Assembly (NCBI GenBank): GCA_002369295.1
Contig: DFDR01000091.1
Coordinates: 1-15,131 of the forward strand
Reading direction: 5' to 3'
Length of the DNA: 15,131 bases
Source of the DNA: Desulfovibrionaceae bacterium UBA3823
GTDB lineage: Bacteria > Desulfobacterota > Desulfovibrionia > Desulfovibrionales > Desulfovibrionaceae
In this document: positions 6,021 through 13,702 of the stretch, piece by piece
How positions within the stretch are numbered: position 1 is the stretch's first letter
How the letters are laid out: each line of letters starts with the position of its first letter
The notes under the pieces: generated by a model
What the model saw: only the letters and a program-made list of their open reading frames with translations
Told to the model about the DNA's origin: nothing
The model's database searches: none
Translations under genes and position numbers: made by a program

Positions 6021-7019
6021 ATGAGGAACGGTAAGGCACTGCTCAAGCAGACGGCGATGGCTGCGGCGTGTACTTTCTGTCTGATCATCTGGGGCGCAGG
6101 GCCCGGGCAGGCTTCCGAACTGGAAGCGACGGACAGTGGTGCACCTTCAGCCAAGGTTATGTTCCCGGTATCCGCGAAAGCGACCGCTCCGGTCGCGAGC
6201 ATGAAACCGGTGCTCTTCAACCATCTTATTCACGAAAAGGCAGTCGAGAAATGCGAGACATGCCACCACACCGGCGATCCGGCCGCGTGTAGCGACTGCC
6301 ATTCCGCCGAGGGAAAGGAAGAAGGCAAGTTCATCACCCTCGAAAAAGCCATGCACGCCAAGAACATTGCCGTGCGTGAAGACGGCAAGACGCCCACCAG
6401 CTGCGTGAGCTGCCACGAGCAGCAGACCGCCAAGCGCGAGTGCGCCGGCTGCCACAGCACCATCACCCCGTCCTACGACGCGGCCTGGTGCTCCACCTGC
6501 CACAATGTCAACGTGACGCCTCAGCAGATGGCCGACGGCACCACCGGCAGGCTCTCCGAAGCCGCCAACCTCGCTGTCGCAACGAAGACCGTGCATGAAA
6601 CCAAGCGCGCGGCCGCGCCTGCCACGCTTGGACCGGCCAAGGCCGTCATCGGCGCCATCGCGAACGAATACGAACCCTGCGTGTTCAACCACAAGCGCCA
6701 CATGGCCTCCCTGATGGAGAACATCAAGGACAGCAAGCTGGCCGCCGCTTTCCACACCCAGCCGGAAACGCTGTGCGCCACCTGCCACCACCACAGCCCC
6801 CTGTCCCTGACTCCGCCCAAGTGCGTGAGCTGCCATCCGGTTGCCATCGACCGCATGCAGCCTGAGCGTCCTCAGCTGAAGGCCGCCTACCACCTGCAGT
6901 GCATGGGCTGCCACAAGGGCATGGACGTCAAGCGCCCGGTGAACACCAGCTGCGCCTCCTGCCACAAGGCGAAGGCCCCCGCCGCTGCTGAAGCTCCGGC
7001 GCAAGCGGCTGAAAAGTAA
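6021..7019 (+). CDS. nhcA: Nine-haem cytochrome c (NhcA), periplasmic
   Basis: This is a periplasmic multihaem cytochrome of the class III family that exchanges electrons with type I cytochrome c3 and passes them to a membrane complex. Counting from ATG 6021 (332 aa), there are exactly nine Cys-x-x-Cys-His sites, at residues 78, 90, 128, 141, 157, 252, 268, 294 and 311. They fall in two modules of five and four, each starting with a Phe-Asn-His-x-x-His segment that supplies distal haem ligands. Nine haems in two cytochrome c3-like modules match 9HcA of Desulfovibrio desulfuricans. Residues 1-31 are a Sec signal peptide ending Gly-Gln-Ala. I chose ATG 6021 over GTG 5988 because AAAAGGA lies 7 nt before it and the signal peptide then starts properly. 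The last 15 residues are an Ala-rich tail. It is first in a four-gene operon, 11 nt before nhcB. Confidence 0.92.
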   Translation: MRNGKALLKQTAMAAACTFCLIIWGAGPGQASELEATDSGAPSAKVMFPVSAKATAPVASMKPVLFNHLIHEKAVEKCETCHHTGDPAACSDCHSAEGKEEGKFITLEKAMHAKNIAVREDGKTPTSCVSCHEQQTAKRECAGCHSTITPSYDAAWCSTCHNVNVTPQQMADGTTGRLSEAANLAVATKTVHETKRAAAPATLGPAKAVIGAIANEYEPCVFNHKRHMASLMENIKDSKLAAAFHTQPETLCATCHHHSPLSLTPPKCVSCHPVAIDRMQPERPQLKAAYHLQCMGCHKGMDVKRPVNTSCASCHKAKAPAAAEAPAQAAEK

Positions 7020-7030
7020 GGGAGAGCAAT

Positions 7031-8122
7031 ATGAATCGCAGAAAATTCCTGACCTTCATGGGAACGGCTGGCGTAGTCTCTGCTCTCGGCACCGCCAAGG
7101 TTGCGAAAGCTGGCGTTGAGACCTTCCCCTACTACGACAACGGCTACGGCGTTCTGCACGACATGACCCGCTGCATCGGCTGCCGCAAGTGCGAAGAAGG
7201 ATGCAACAGGGTCAACAAGCTGCCCGCGCCCGAGAAGCCCTTCTCCGACATGTCCGTCCTCGACAAGCGCCGCCGCACCACCCCCACGGCGTGGACTGTC
7301 GTCAACAAGTGGGACATGGGCGAAGGCAAGTTCGCCTTCCGCAAGCAGCAGTGCTTCCACTGCAACGATCCGGCCTGCGCCAGCGCCTGCTTCACCAAAT
7401 GCTACCAGAAGCAGCCCAACGGCGCCGTCATCTACGACGGCAGCCAGTGCGTCGGCTGCCGCTACTGCATGGTCGCCTGCCCCTTCTACGTGCCCTCCTT
7501 CGAGTACGGCGAGCCCTTCGACCCGGTCATCAAGAAATGCACCTTCTGCTTTGACCGCCTCAAGGAAGGCAAGCTGCCCGGCTGCGTCGAGTCCTGCACC
7601 ATGGACGCCCTGACCTTCGGCCGCCGCAAGGATCTCATCAAGATCGCCCGCAAGCGCATCGAAGCCGATCCCGAGAAGTACCTCGACTACGTCTACGGCG
7701 AGCACGACGCCGGCGGCACCGCCTGGATGGTGCTCATGCCGAAGCCGAAAGACCTGCCGCAGTGCTCCACCGGCAACGCCGCCGAGGCCAAGGACGCCGC
7801 CAAGCGCGCGGGCCTCGACACCACGCTGGGCAACCAGCCCATGGCCGAGTACACCTACGGCGCTCTGGGCGCCGTGCCCATGATCATCGCCTTCTGGCCC
7901 GTCCTCTTCGGCGGCGCCTACGGCATGACCAAGCGCCGCGAAGCCATCGCCAAGGCCAACCTGGCCAAGGCCACGGCCGAAGAGAAGCAGAAGGTCATGG
8001 ACGCCGTCGTCAAGGTCATCGAGAAAGAACAAGGCGCGGAAGCCGCTGAAAAGGCCCGCCAGCAGATGAACGAAGCGCTGGCCGAAGCAGACGCTCCCAA
8101 GACCGACGGGGAGGCCAACTAA
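7031..8122 (+). CDS. nhcB: Nhc/Hmc-type iron-sulfur subunit with four 4Fe-4S clusters (NhcB)
   Basis: NhcB is predicted to wire electrons between the nine-haem cytochrome and the membrane subunit. The 363-aa protein starts Met-Asn-Arg-Arg-Lys-Phe-Leu, a twin-arginine motif, followed by a short hydrophobic stretch, so it should be exported folded to the periplasm by Tat. Sixteen cysteines form four ferredoxin-type sets: C48/51/54/58, C108/111/116/120, C140/143/146/150 and C170/173/185/189. One transmembrane helix near residues 276-298 anchors it, followed by an Ala/Lys/Glu-rich, probably helical tail. This arrangement of signal, four clusters and C-terminal anchor is that of HmcB. GGAGAG precedes the ATG. 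The stop overlaps the nhcC start (TAATG), which points to coupled translation. Confidence 0.92.
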   Translation: MNRRKFLTFMGTAGVVSALGTAKVAKAGVETFPYYDNGYGVLHDMTRCIGCRKCEEGCNRVNKLPAPEKPFSDMSVLDKRRRTTPTAWTVVNKWDMGEGKFAFRKQQCFHCNDPACASACFTKCYQKQPNGAVIYDGSQCVGCRYCMVACPFYVPSFEYGEPFDPVIKKCTFCFDRLKEGKLPGCVESCTMDALTFGRRKDLIKIARKRIEADPEKYLDYVYGEHDAGGTAWMVLMPKPKDLPQCSTGNAAEAKDAAKRAGLDTTLGNQPMAEYTYGALGAVPMIIAFWPVLFGGAYGMTKRREAIAKANLAKATAEEKQKVMDAVVKVIEKEQGAEAAEKARQQMNEALAEADAPKTDGEAN

Positions 8123-9342
8123 TGTCACATCAAGTCACGATCCCGACTAAAGATCATCTCTTCAATATGAAGGAGTTCTTTAAGTTCACGCCTGGAAACA
8201 TCATCAACTACACCCTGCTGGCCATCGGCCTGGTCGTTACCTGGGTCCGCTTCACGCAGGGCATAGGCGCTGTTTCCAACCTCGACGACTACCAGCCCTG
8301 GGGCATGTGGATCGGCTTCGACCTGCTCTGCGGCGTGTGTCTGGCCGCCGGCGGCTACTTCACCACCGTCGCCTGCTACGTCATGGGCATGAAGCAGTAC
8401 CACTCCGCGGCCCGTCCGGCCGTGCTGACCGCCTTCCTCGGCTATGCCTTCGTCGTCGTGGCCCTGCTCTACGACCTGGGCCATCCGCTCCGCCTGCCCT
8501 ACATGTTCTTCTTCCCGGGCACCACGTCCGTGCTCTTCGAAGTCGGCCTGTGCGTGGCGACCTACCTCACCGTCCTGTTCGTCGAGTGGTCCATCTGCCC
8601 CTGCGAATGGCTCGGCAAGAAGTGGCCCGTCCTGCTCAAGTGGCGCCACTGGGTCGAGAAGTGCGGCATCCTGCTCACCATCATGGGCGTCTGCCTCTCC
8701 ACCCTGCACCAGTCTTCCCTGGGCTCCCTCTTCCTGATCTGCCCCGGCAAGCTGCATCCGCTGTGGTACTCGCCCTTCCTGCCCATGTTCTTCTTCGTCA
8801 CGTCCATGATCGCCGGCTCTTCCATGGTGGTCTTCGAAGGCATGCTGGCCCACAAGGCGAGAAGCACGCATGCCATGATGGACGAGAAGCACCTCACCAA
8901 CTCCGACAACGTGACGCTCTCCTTCTCCAAGGCCGCGTCCTTCATTCTCTTCTCCTACTTCTGCCTGCGCGTCATCGACATGCTCTCGCACGGCAACTTC
9001 CACTACCTCTTCTCCGGCTACGGCCTGTGGTGGCTCATTGAGATGGGCTTCTTCGTGCTGACCCCCTGCCTGCTCTACGCCAAGGGTTCCCGCGAAGAGA
9101 ACGTTGGGCTCTGCCAGTTCGCCTCCTGCATTGCTGTTGCGGGCATCATCGTGAACCGCTTCACCATCTGCATGATCGCGTTCAACTACGACCTGCCCTC
9201 CAGCGACCGCTACTTCCCCAGCCTGCCTGAAATCATGGTCTCCGTGTTCGTCGTCACCATGATCGTCACCTGCTACAGGTTCATCGTGTACCATATGCCG
9301 GTCCTCTACGAACATCCCGATTTCCAGGAAGAGGAAGACTAA
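8122..9342 (+). CDS. nhcC: NrfD/PsrC-type integral membrane subunit (NhcC)
   Basis: This 406-aa, strongly hydrophobic protein has about ten predicted membrane helices (for example residues near 26-44, 62-88, 98-120, 137-156, 178-205 and five more after 215). It belongs to the NrfD/PsrC family, HmcC-like branch, whose members hold a quinone/menaquinol site on the periplasmic side and pair with a four-cluster ferredoxin subunit. It has no cofactor-binding Cys or His motif that I can identify. GGGGAGG lies just before the start. The ATG shares bases with the nhcB stop, and nhcD follows after 21 nt with an AGGAGG. Together with nhcA, nhcB and nhcD it should form a membrane-bound electron transfer complex between periplasmic cytochromes and the menaquinone pool. 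The direction of flow is not shown by sequence. Confidence 0.9.
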   Translation: MSHQVTIPTKDHLFNMKEFFKFTPGNIINYTLLAIGLVVTWVRFTQGIGAVSNLDDYQPWGMWIGFDLLCGVCLAAGGYFTTVACYVMGMKQYHSAARPAVLTAFLGYAFVVVALLYDLGHPLRLPYMFFFPGTTSVLFEVGLCVATYLTVLFVEWSICPCEWLGKKWPVLLKWRHWVEKCGILLTIMGVCLSTLHQSSLGSLFLICPGKLHPLWYSPFLPMFFFVTSMIAGSSMVVFEGMLAHKARSTHAMMDEKHLTNSDNVTLSFSKAASFILFSYFCLRVIDMLSHGNFHYLFSGYGLWWLIEMGFFVLTPCLLYAKGSREENVGLCQFASCIAVAGIIVNRFTICMIAFNYDLPSSDRYFPSLPEIMVSVFVVTMIVTCYRFIVYHMPVLYEHPDFQEEED

Positions 9343-9363
9343 TCTTCCCCAGGAGGAAACATT

Positions 9364-9591
9364 ATGGAATTCGATACCTTTTACCAGTACTTCATCTACT
9401 CGAAAAACTGGGCCTACCTCCTGATGTTCATCACCCTTCCGGCGTTTGTGGTCTTCTGGAACACCATCCTCTATCCCACCAAGGATGAGGAAGTGCTGAA
9501 GCTCATCGGCTGCTGCAAGGAGAAGATCGGCTCCGCCACGGCCAAGGCCGCCGAGAAGATGCATGACATCAAGGCCAGGAAGAACAAGTAG
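9364..9591 (+). CDS. nhcD: Small membrane subunit of the Nhc complex (HmcD-like, NhcD)
   Basis: This 75-aa protein has a short aromatic N-terminus (Phe-x-x-Tyr-Gln-Tyr-Phe-x-Tyr), one membrane helix around residues 16-37, and a Lys/Glu/Ala-rich cytoplasmic-looking tail with two adjacent Cys (near residues 50-51). AGGAGGAAAC just before the ATG is a strong ribosome binding site. Size, topology and place after the NrfD-type gene match HmcD/NhcD, a small subunit of unknown role in the Hmc and Nhc complexes. It is the last gene of the operon, as a perfect terminator hairpin follows 41 nt later. No HmcE- or HmcF-like gene is present, which fits Nhc rather than Hmc. Confidence 0.8.
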   Translation: MEFDTFYQYFIYSKNWAYLLMFITLPAFVVFWNTILYPTKDEEVLKLIGCCKEKIGSATAKAAEKMHDIKARKNK

Positions 9592-9600
9592 CCCCGCAGA

Positions 9601-9629
9601 CTGACAAAGTCCGCAAAGCAACGTATACA
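9601..9629 (+). promoter_or_regulatory. Candidate sigma-70 promoter for hypC
   Basis: CTGACA (9601-9606, 5 of 6) is followed after exactly 17 nt by TATACA (9624-9629, 4 of 6). This is the best-looking promoter in the window. The predicted start near 9636 falls inside the 5' arm of the terminator hairpin that closes nhcABCD. Confidence 0.45.
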
Positions 9630-9632
9630 AAG

Positions 9633-9664
9633 CAGGACGGAGGACAATACCTCCGTCCTGTTTT
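9633..9664 (+). terminator. Rho-independent terminator after nhcD
   Basis: CAGGACGGAGG (9633-9643) and CCTCCGTCCTG (9650-9660) form a perfect 11-bp stem with a 6-nt loop (ACAATA), followed at once by TTTT (9661-9664). The T-run is short but the stem is very stable. It ends the nhcABCD transcript. Confidence 0.85.
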
Positions 9665-9702
9665 CATGTTTCCCACCAGTCCCACAGAGAGGAGCGAACC
9701 GC

Positions 9703-9981
9703 ATGTGTCTGGCCGTCCCAACCCAGGTCGTTGAAATTCTTCCGAACACCATGGTCAAAGTGAAGGTGGGCAACTCCTCCACCCTGCTTACCTGCTCCGC
9801 CATGCTCCTGCCCGAGCCACCGAAGATAGGCGACTACCTCATCGTGCATGCGGGCTTCGCCATGAACAAACTCTCGCCGGCCGATGCCGAGGCGAGCCTC
9901 CAGGCACTCAGGGAACTGGCCGATGCCATGGTGGAGAGCGGCGAGATGGCCCAGCTTGAGGCTGAGCAGGCTGGAGGATAG
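9703..9981 (+). CDS. hypC: Hydrogenase maturation chaperone HypC
   Basis: HypC works with HypD in the cytoplasm to build the Fe(CN)2CO unit and hand it to the large subunit of NiFe hydrogenases. The 92-aa product begins Met-Cys-Leu-Ala-Val-Pro. Cys2 is the essential residue of the family (exposed after Met removal), and the length matches E. coli HypC (90 aa). The strand-rich first half (Val-x-Val-Lys-Val-Gly and Gly-Asp-Tyr-Leu-Ile-Val-His-Ala-Gly-Phe-Ala) is the typical small barrel. The second half is a charged helix. AGAGAGGAG precedes the ATG. No other hyp gene or hydrogenase subunit is in the window. It stands alone between a terminator and the ileS promoter, so it may be a single-gene transcript. 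Confidence 0.95.
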   Translation: MCLAVPTQVVEILPNTMVKVKVGNSSTLLTCSAMLLPEPPKIGDYLIVHAGFAMNKLSPADAEASLQALRELADAMVESGEMAQLEAEQAGG

Positions 9982-9994
9982 CCGGACTCCGGCC
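9969..9994 (+). terminator. Weak hairpin at the 3' end of hypC, possible terminator
   Basis: GGCTGGAG (9969-9976) pairs with CTCCGGCC (9987-9994), with one G-U pair and a 10-nt loop that includes the hypC stop codon. No T-run follows (CCCTTA), so it is a poor intrinsic terminator. It could instead protect the 3' end. Confidence 0.25.
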
Positions 9995-10021
9995 CCCTTA
10001 TCCGCACCGCCGCAAACATTC

Positions 10022-10049
10022 TTGACTTTGGGTCGCAAACTGCTCTAAC
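10022..10049 (+). promoter_or_regulatory. Candidate sigma-70 promoter for ileS-lspA operon
   Basis: TTGACT (10022-10027, 5 of 6) is followed after 16 nt by TCTAAC (10044-10049, 4 of 6). Transcription from about 10056 gives a leader of about 33 nt to ATG 10089. That leaves no room for a T-box or other riboswitch ahead of ileS. Confidence 0.45.
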
Positions 10050-10088
10050 TGATTGGTTCGACCAAATTTTTCCCGGGGAAAAGACACC

Positions 10089-12923
10089 ATGAGCGACTAC
10101 AAGAAAACTCTCAATCTTCCGAATACGAAGTTTCCGATGAAGGCGAACCTCGTCCAGCAGGAGCCGAAGACCCTCAAGCGCTGGGAAGAGACCGGCGCCT
10201 ACCAGGCCATGCTCGACGCGCCCTGCCCCCAGGGCGAATTCACGCTGCACGACGGCCCGCCCTACGCCAACGGCCATATCCACATGGGCCATGCGCTCAA
10301 CAAGATCCTCAAGGACATCATCGTGAAGTCCCGCAGCATGCAGGGCTACCGCTGCCGCTACGTCCCCGGCTGGGACTGCCACGGCCTGCCCATCGAGCAC
10401 AAGGTCGAGGAGGATCTGAAGGGCAAGAAGAAGACCCTGCCCGCCCACGTGGTGCGCAAGATCTGCCGCGACTACGCGGCCAAGTGGATCGACGTCCAGC
10501 GCAAGGAGTTCAAGCGCCTGGGCGTGTTCGGCGACTGGGAGCACCCCTACATGAGCATGGTGCCGGCATTCGAGGCCGCCACTTCCCGGGAGCTCGCCAA
10601 TTTCGTGGAGAAGGGCTCCGTAATCCGCGCCAAGAAGCCCATCTACTGGTGCGGCCACTGCCACACCGCCCTCGCCGAGGCGGAGACAGAGTACAAGGAC
10701 GTCGCCTCCCCCTCCATCTTCGTGCGCTTCAGGCTGCCCGACGAAGGCGTCCGCAAGGCCTTCCCGGCTGCGGATCCCTCGCGCTGCTTCATCGTGATCT
10801 GGACCACCACGCCCTGGACCATTCCGAGCAACATGGGCGTGTGCCTCAACCCCGAGTTCACCTACGCCCTGGTCGAGGTGAAGGGCGAGCAGTACATTCT
10901 CGCCAAGGAGCTTGTGGAAGGCTGCGCGAAGCAGTTCGGCTGGAAGGACTGGAAGCTTGCCGGCGAGGCGCAGGGCTGCGCCCTTGAGGGACTGGAAGCC
11001 CGCCATCCGCTGGCCGAGGCCGACCCCTGGTTCGACCGCCCCTCCAAAGTGGTGCTTGGCGGCCACGTCACCCTCGATGCCGGCACAGGCTGCGTCCACA
11101 CCGCGCCCGGCCACGGCCAGGAGGACTATGAAGTCGGCCTCAAGTACGGCCTCGAGGTCATGTCGCCCCTGGACGACGCAGCCTGCTTCCTGCCTGCCGT
11201 GCCCTTCTTCGCCGGCATGAACGTCTTTGATGCCAATCCGCACGTCGTGGAGAAGCTCAAGGAGACCGGCGCCCTCGTGGCCCTGGCCAAGATCGAGCAC
11301 TCCTATCCCCACTGCTGGCGCTGCAAGCAGCCGCTCATCTTCCGCGCCACCACCCAGTGGTTCATCAGCATGGAGCGCAATGATCTGCGCAAAAAGGCGC
11401 TCGACGCCATTGATCGCAAGGTGCAGTGGATTCCCGCCTGGGGACGCGACCGCATCTACAACATGATCGAGACCCGTCCCGACTGGTGCATCTCCCGTCA
11501 GCGCCAGTGGGGCGTTCCCATCCTCGCCCTCATCTGCGAGGACTGCGGCGAAGCCTGGAACGATCCGGCCTGGATGAAGGAGATCAGCGAGCGCTTCGCC
11601 AAGCATCCGACGGGCTGCGACTACTGGTTCGAGACCGGACTCGAGGACATCGTTCCCAAAGGACTCACGTGCCCCCACTGCGGCGGCTCCCACTGGAAAA
11701 AGGAAACCGACATCCTCGACGTGTGGTTCGACTCCGGCACCACCTGGTCCGCCGTGCTGGAAAGCCGTCCCGAACTCTCCTTCCCCGCCGACCTCTACCT
11801 CGAGGGCTCGGACCAGCACCGCGGCTGGTTCCACTCCTCCCTGCTCTGCGCCGTCGGCACGAGGGGCGTTCCGCCCTACCGCCAAGTGCTCACCCACGGC
11901 TACGTGGTGGACGGCAAGGGCTTCAAGATGTCCAAGTCCGTGGGCAACGTCATCGCGCCCCAGGAGATGATCGACAAGTACGGCGCCGATCTTGTCCGCC
12001 TCTGGGCCTCCAGCGTCGAGTACCGCGACGACGTGCGGCTCTCCGACGACATCGTCGCCCGCCTGGTGGACGCCTACCGCCGCATCCGCAACACCTGCCG
12101 CTACATTCTCGGCGCCATCGCGGACCTGACGCCCGAAAAGCTCCTGCCCGTGGACGAGCTCCTGCCGCTGGACCGCTTCGCCGTGAGCACGGCAGCCGAA
12201 GTCTGGCAGGAGGTGCAGGACTCCTACGCGAGCTACGACTTCCACAAGGTCTTCCACACCCTGCACGAATACTGCGTCACCGACCTCTCGGTGCTGTGCA
12301 TAGACGTGCTCAAGGACCGCCTCTACTGCTCCGCCAAGGACACGAAGGAATACGCCTCCGCCGTGACCGCCCTCTGGCACGTCATCGAGCTGCTGGTCCG
12401 CGAGCTGGCGCCCATCCTCTCCTTCACGGCAGAGGAAATCTTCGGCTACCTGCCCGGGGCCATGAAGGGCGCAGAGACCACGGTCTTCGCCCTGCGTCCC
12501 GTTGACTGCGCGGCCTGGATTCTGCCCCAGGAGCCCAGGGACGACTGGAAGACCCTCCAGGGCATCAGAGGCGCCGTCACGAGGGCCATCGAGCCTCTGC
12601 GCCGCGAGGGCACCGTCGGCCACGCCCTGGACACCGCCGTCACGATCTACCTCGACGACGCGCGCATGGCTGCCGTGGACCGTCTCGGCGCTGACATGCG
12701 CGAGTACTGCATCGTCTCCCAGCTCAAGCTGGCGCCCCTGTCCGGGAAGCCTGCCGATCTGGCCACAGATGCCGAACTCGAGGGCGTTGCCGTGGCCGTT
12801 GCCAAGGCCGAAGGCGAGAAGTGCCCGCGCTGCTGGATCTACTCCACGGAAATTGGCGCCGACCCCGCCCATCCCGAGGTCTGCCCGCGCTGCGGACGCA
12901 TGCTTGCCAAGCTCGGCGAATAG
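10089..12923 (+). CDS. ileS: Isoleucyl-tRNA synthetase
   Basis: IleRS charges tRNA-Ile with isoleucine in the cytoplasm and edits mischarged valine. The 944-aa product is a full-length class I synthetase. It has the HIGH signature as His-Met-Gly-His (65-68), the Trp-Asp-x-His-Gly-Leu-Pro-Ile-Glu segment after it, and the central editing domain with [10 protein letters not shown]. Next come Gly-Ser-Asp-Gln-His-Arg-Gly-Trp-Phe and Lys-Met-Ser-Lys-Ser (613-617). A C-terminal zinc finger follows with Cys912, Cys915, Cys932 and Cys935, as in the bacterial type 1 enzyme. I start at ATG 10089, not at the in-frame TTG 10053, because GGGGA lies 9 nt upstream of the ATG and the family begins close to this Met. 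lspA follows after 8 nt, a very common pairing. Confidence 0.97.
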   Translation: MSDYKKTLNLPNTKFPMKANLVQQEPKTLKRWEETGAYQAMLDAPCPQGEFTLHDGPPYANGHIHMGHALNKILKDIIVKSRSMQGYRCRYVPGWDCHGLPIEHKVEEDLKGKKKTLPAHVVRKICRDYAAKWIDVQRKEFKRLGVFGDWEHPYMSMVPAFEAATSRELANFVEKGSVIRAKKPIYWCGHCHTALAEAETEYKDVASPSIFVRFRLPDEGVRKAFPAADPSRCFIVIWTTTPWTIPSNMGVCLNPEFTYALVEVKGEQYILAKELVEGCAKQFGWKDWKLAGEAQGCALEGLEARHPLAEADPWFDRPSKVVLGGHVTLDAGTGCVHTAPGHGQEDYEVGLKYGLEVMSPLDDAACFLPAVPFFAGMNVFDANPHVVEKLKETGALVALAKIEHSYPHCWRCKQPLIFRATTQWFISMERNDLRKKALDAIDRKVQWIPAWGRDRIYNMIETRPDWCISRQRQWGVPILALICEDCGEAWNDPAWMKEISERFAKHPTGCDYWFETGLEDIVPKGLTCPHCGGSHWKKETDILDVWFDSGTTWSAVLESRPELSFPADLYLEGSDQHRGWFHSSLLCAVGTRGVPPYRQVLTHGYVVDGKGFKMSKSVGNVIAPQEMIDKYGADLVRLWASSVEYRDDVRLSDDIVARLVDAYRRIRNTCRYILGAIADLTPEKLLPVDELLPLDRFAVSTAAEVWQEVQDSYASYDFHKVFHTLHEYCVTDLSVLCIDVLKDRLYCSAKDTKEYASAVTALWHVIELLVRELAPILSFTAEEIFGYLPGAMKGAETTVFALRPVDCAAWILPQEPRDDWKTLQGIRGAVTRAIEPLRREGTVGHALDTAVTIYLDDARMAAVDRLGADMREYCIVSQLKLAPLSGKPADLATDAELEGVAVAVAKAEGEKCPRCWIYSTEIGADPAHPEVCPRCGRMLAKLGE

Positions 12924-12931
12924 GGGATCGC

Positions 12932-13456
12932 ATGTCGCGCTGGGGAATCTTCCTGCCTGTTGCGGCGCTGGTCTGCGCCATCGATCAGGCCTCCAAGTGG
13001 TGGATCGTGAAGCATATGACGCTCGAGAGCGTCATCACGGTCGTGCCCGGCTTCTTCGACATCGTCAGCGTCCGCAACAGGGGCGCGGCCTTCGGCTTCC
13101 TCAACCGCTCCGACATCGACTGGCAATTCTGGCTCTTTCTGGGCGCCACGCTGGCAGCGGCCGCCTGCATCGTCTCGCTGGTGCACAAGAGCGGGAAAGC
13201 GCCCCTGCTCTGGACGGGGCTTGCCATGATCCTGGGCGGTGCCATCGGCAACCTCATCGACAGGCTACGCTGGCGGGAAGTGGTCGATTTTCTCGACTTC
13301 TACATTGGCCAGAGCCACTGGCCGGCCTTCAACGTGGCCGACATAGGCATCTGCGTCGGCACCGGACTCACGGCCATAGCCATGCTCCTCGGCCAGGACA
13401 GGCCCGCCGGAGCAGAGTCTGGCGCCAAACACCCACACAAGGAGCTTAAGCCGTGA
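12932..13456 (+). CDS. lspA: Lipoprotein signal peptidase (signal peptidase II)
   Basis: LspA is an inner-membrane aspartyl protease that removes signal peptides from prolipoproteins after lipid attachment. Started at ATG 12932 it is 174 aa with four membrane helices. The family motifs are present: Asp18-Gln near the first helix, Val-Arg-Asn-Arg-Gly-Ala-Ala-Phe-Gly (47-55), Gly-Ala-Ile-Gly-Asn-Leu-Ile-Asp-Arg (103-111), Val-Val-Asp119-Phe and Phe-Asn-Val-Ala-Asp137. The two Asp are the catalytic pair. An open frame extends upstream into ileS, but the chosen Met begins the family's first helix. Its stop overlaps the GTG of the next gene. The lipoprotein gene two places downstream is a likely substrate. 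Confidence 0.96.
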   Translation: MSRWGIFLPVAALVCAIDQASKWWIVKHMTLESVITVVPGFFDIVSVRNRGAAFGFLNRSDIDWQFWLFLGATLAAAACIVSLVHKSGKAPLLWTGLAMILGGAIGNLIDRLRWREVVDFLDFYIGQSHWPAFNVADIGICVGTGLTAIAMLLGQDRPAGAESGAKHPHKELKP

Positions 13457-13671
13457 CGTTTCAATGGTGGCACATCGGCGTGGCCATCCTGCCCACGCTG
13501 CCCAACCTCTGGAGCATCTGGCACATCTGGTGCCACGACTTCAACGGCGACATGCCGAAAAAGTCCCTGTGGCTCGTCCTGACCGTCTTCCTGCCCGTGC
13601 TGGGAGGCCTCATCTACATCTTCGCCGGCAGGAAGCACGCCGGCCGCATCCTGCCCAAGGCCGCCCGCTAG
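13453..13671 (+). CDS. Small two-helix membrane protein, PLDc_N-like
   Basis: This 72-aa protein starts at a GTG that shares bases with the lspA stop (GTGA). It has an amphipathic-to-hydrophobic Trp-rich first segment (residues 5-27) and a second helix (about 40-60) ending in Leu-Gly-Gly-Leu-Ile-Tyr-Ile-Phe-Ala-Gly-Arg. That end resembles the Pro-x-x-Gly-x-x-Ile-Tyr pattern of the PLDc_N domain (phospholipase D/cardiolipin synthase N-terminal). The catalytic HKD domain is absent, so it is not an enzyme by itself. Proteins of this sort are small inner-membrane proteins with unknown roles. Coupling to lspA suggests an envelope job, which is an inference. Confidence 0.75.
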   Translation: MTFQWWHIGVAILPTLPNLWSIWHIWCHDFNGDMPKKSLWLVLTVFLPVLGGLIYIFAGRKHAGRILPKAAR

Positions 13672-13702
13672 AAGCGGCCTGCGACTATCCTCGGGGGAAT
13701 CA

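Noticed and set aside
6147..7004. 285-aa minus-strand frame opposite nhcA
   Set aside because: It is antisense to a gene with nine haem-binding motifs and has no features of its own.
10053..10088. TTG start for ileS
   Set aside because: It lies at the predicted transcript start and lacks a ribosome binding site; ATG 10089 has GGGGA at good spacing.
10056..10088. T-box or other riboswitch ahead of ileS
   Set aside because: The leader after the candidate promoter is only about 33 nt and shows no T-box sequence or terminator.
9834..12872. 1012-aa open frame on the minus strand antisense to ileS
   Set aside because: The ileS reading has every synthetase motif. The antisense product is a low-information Gly/Ala/Val/His-rich shadow.
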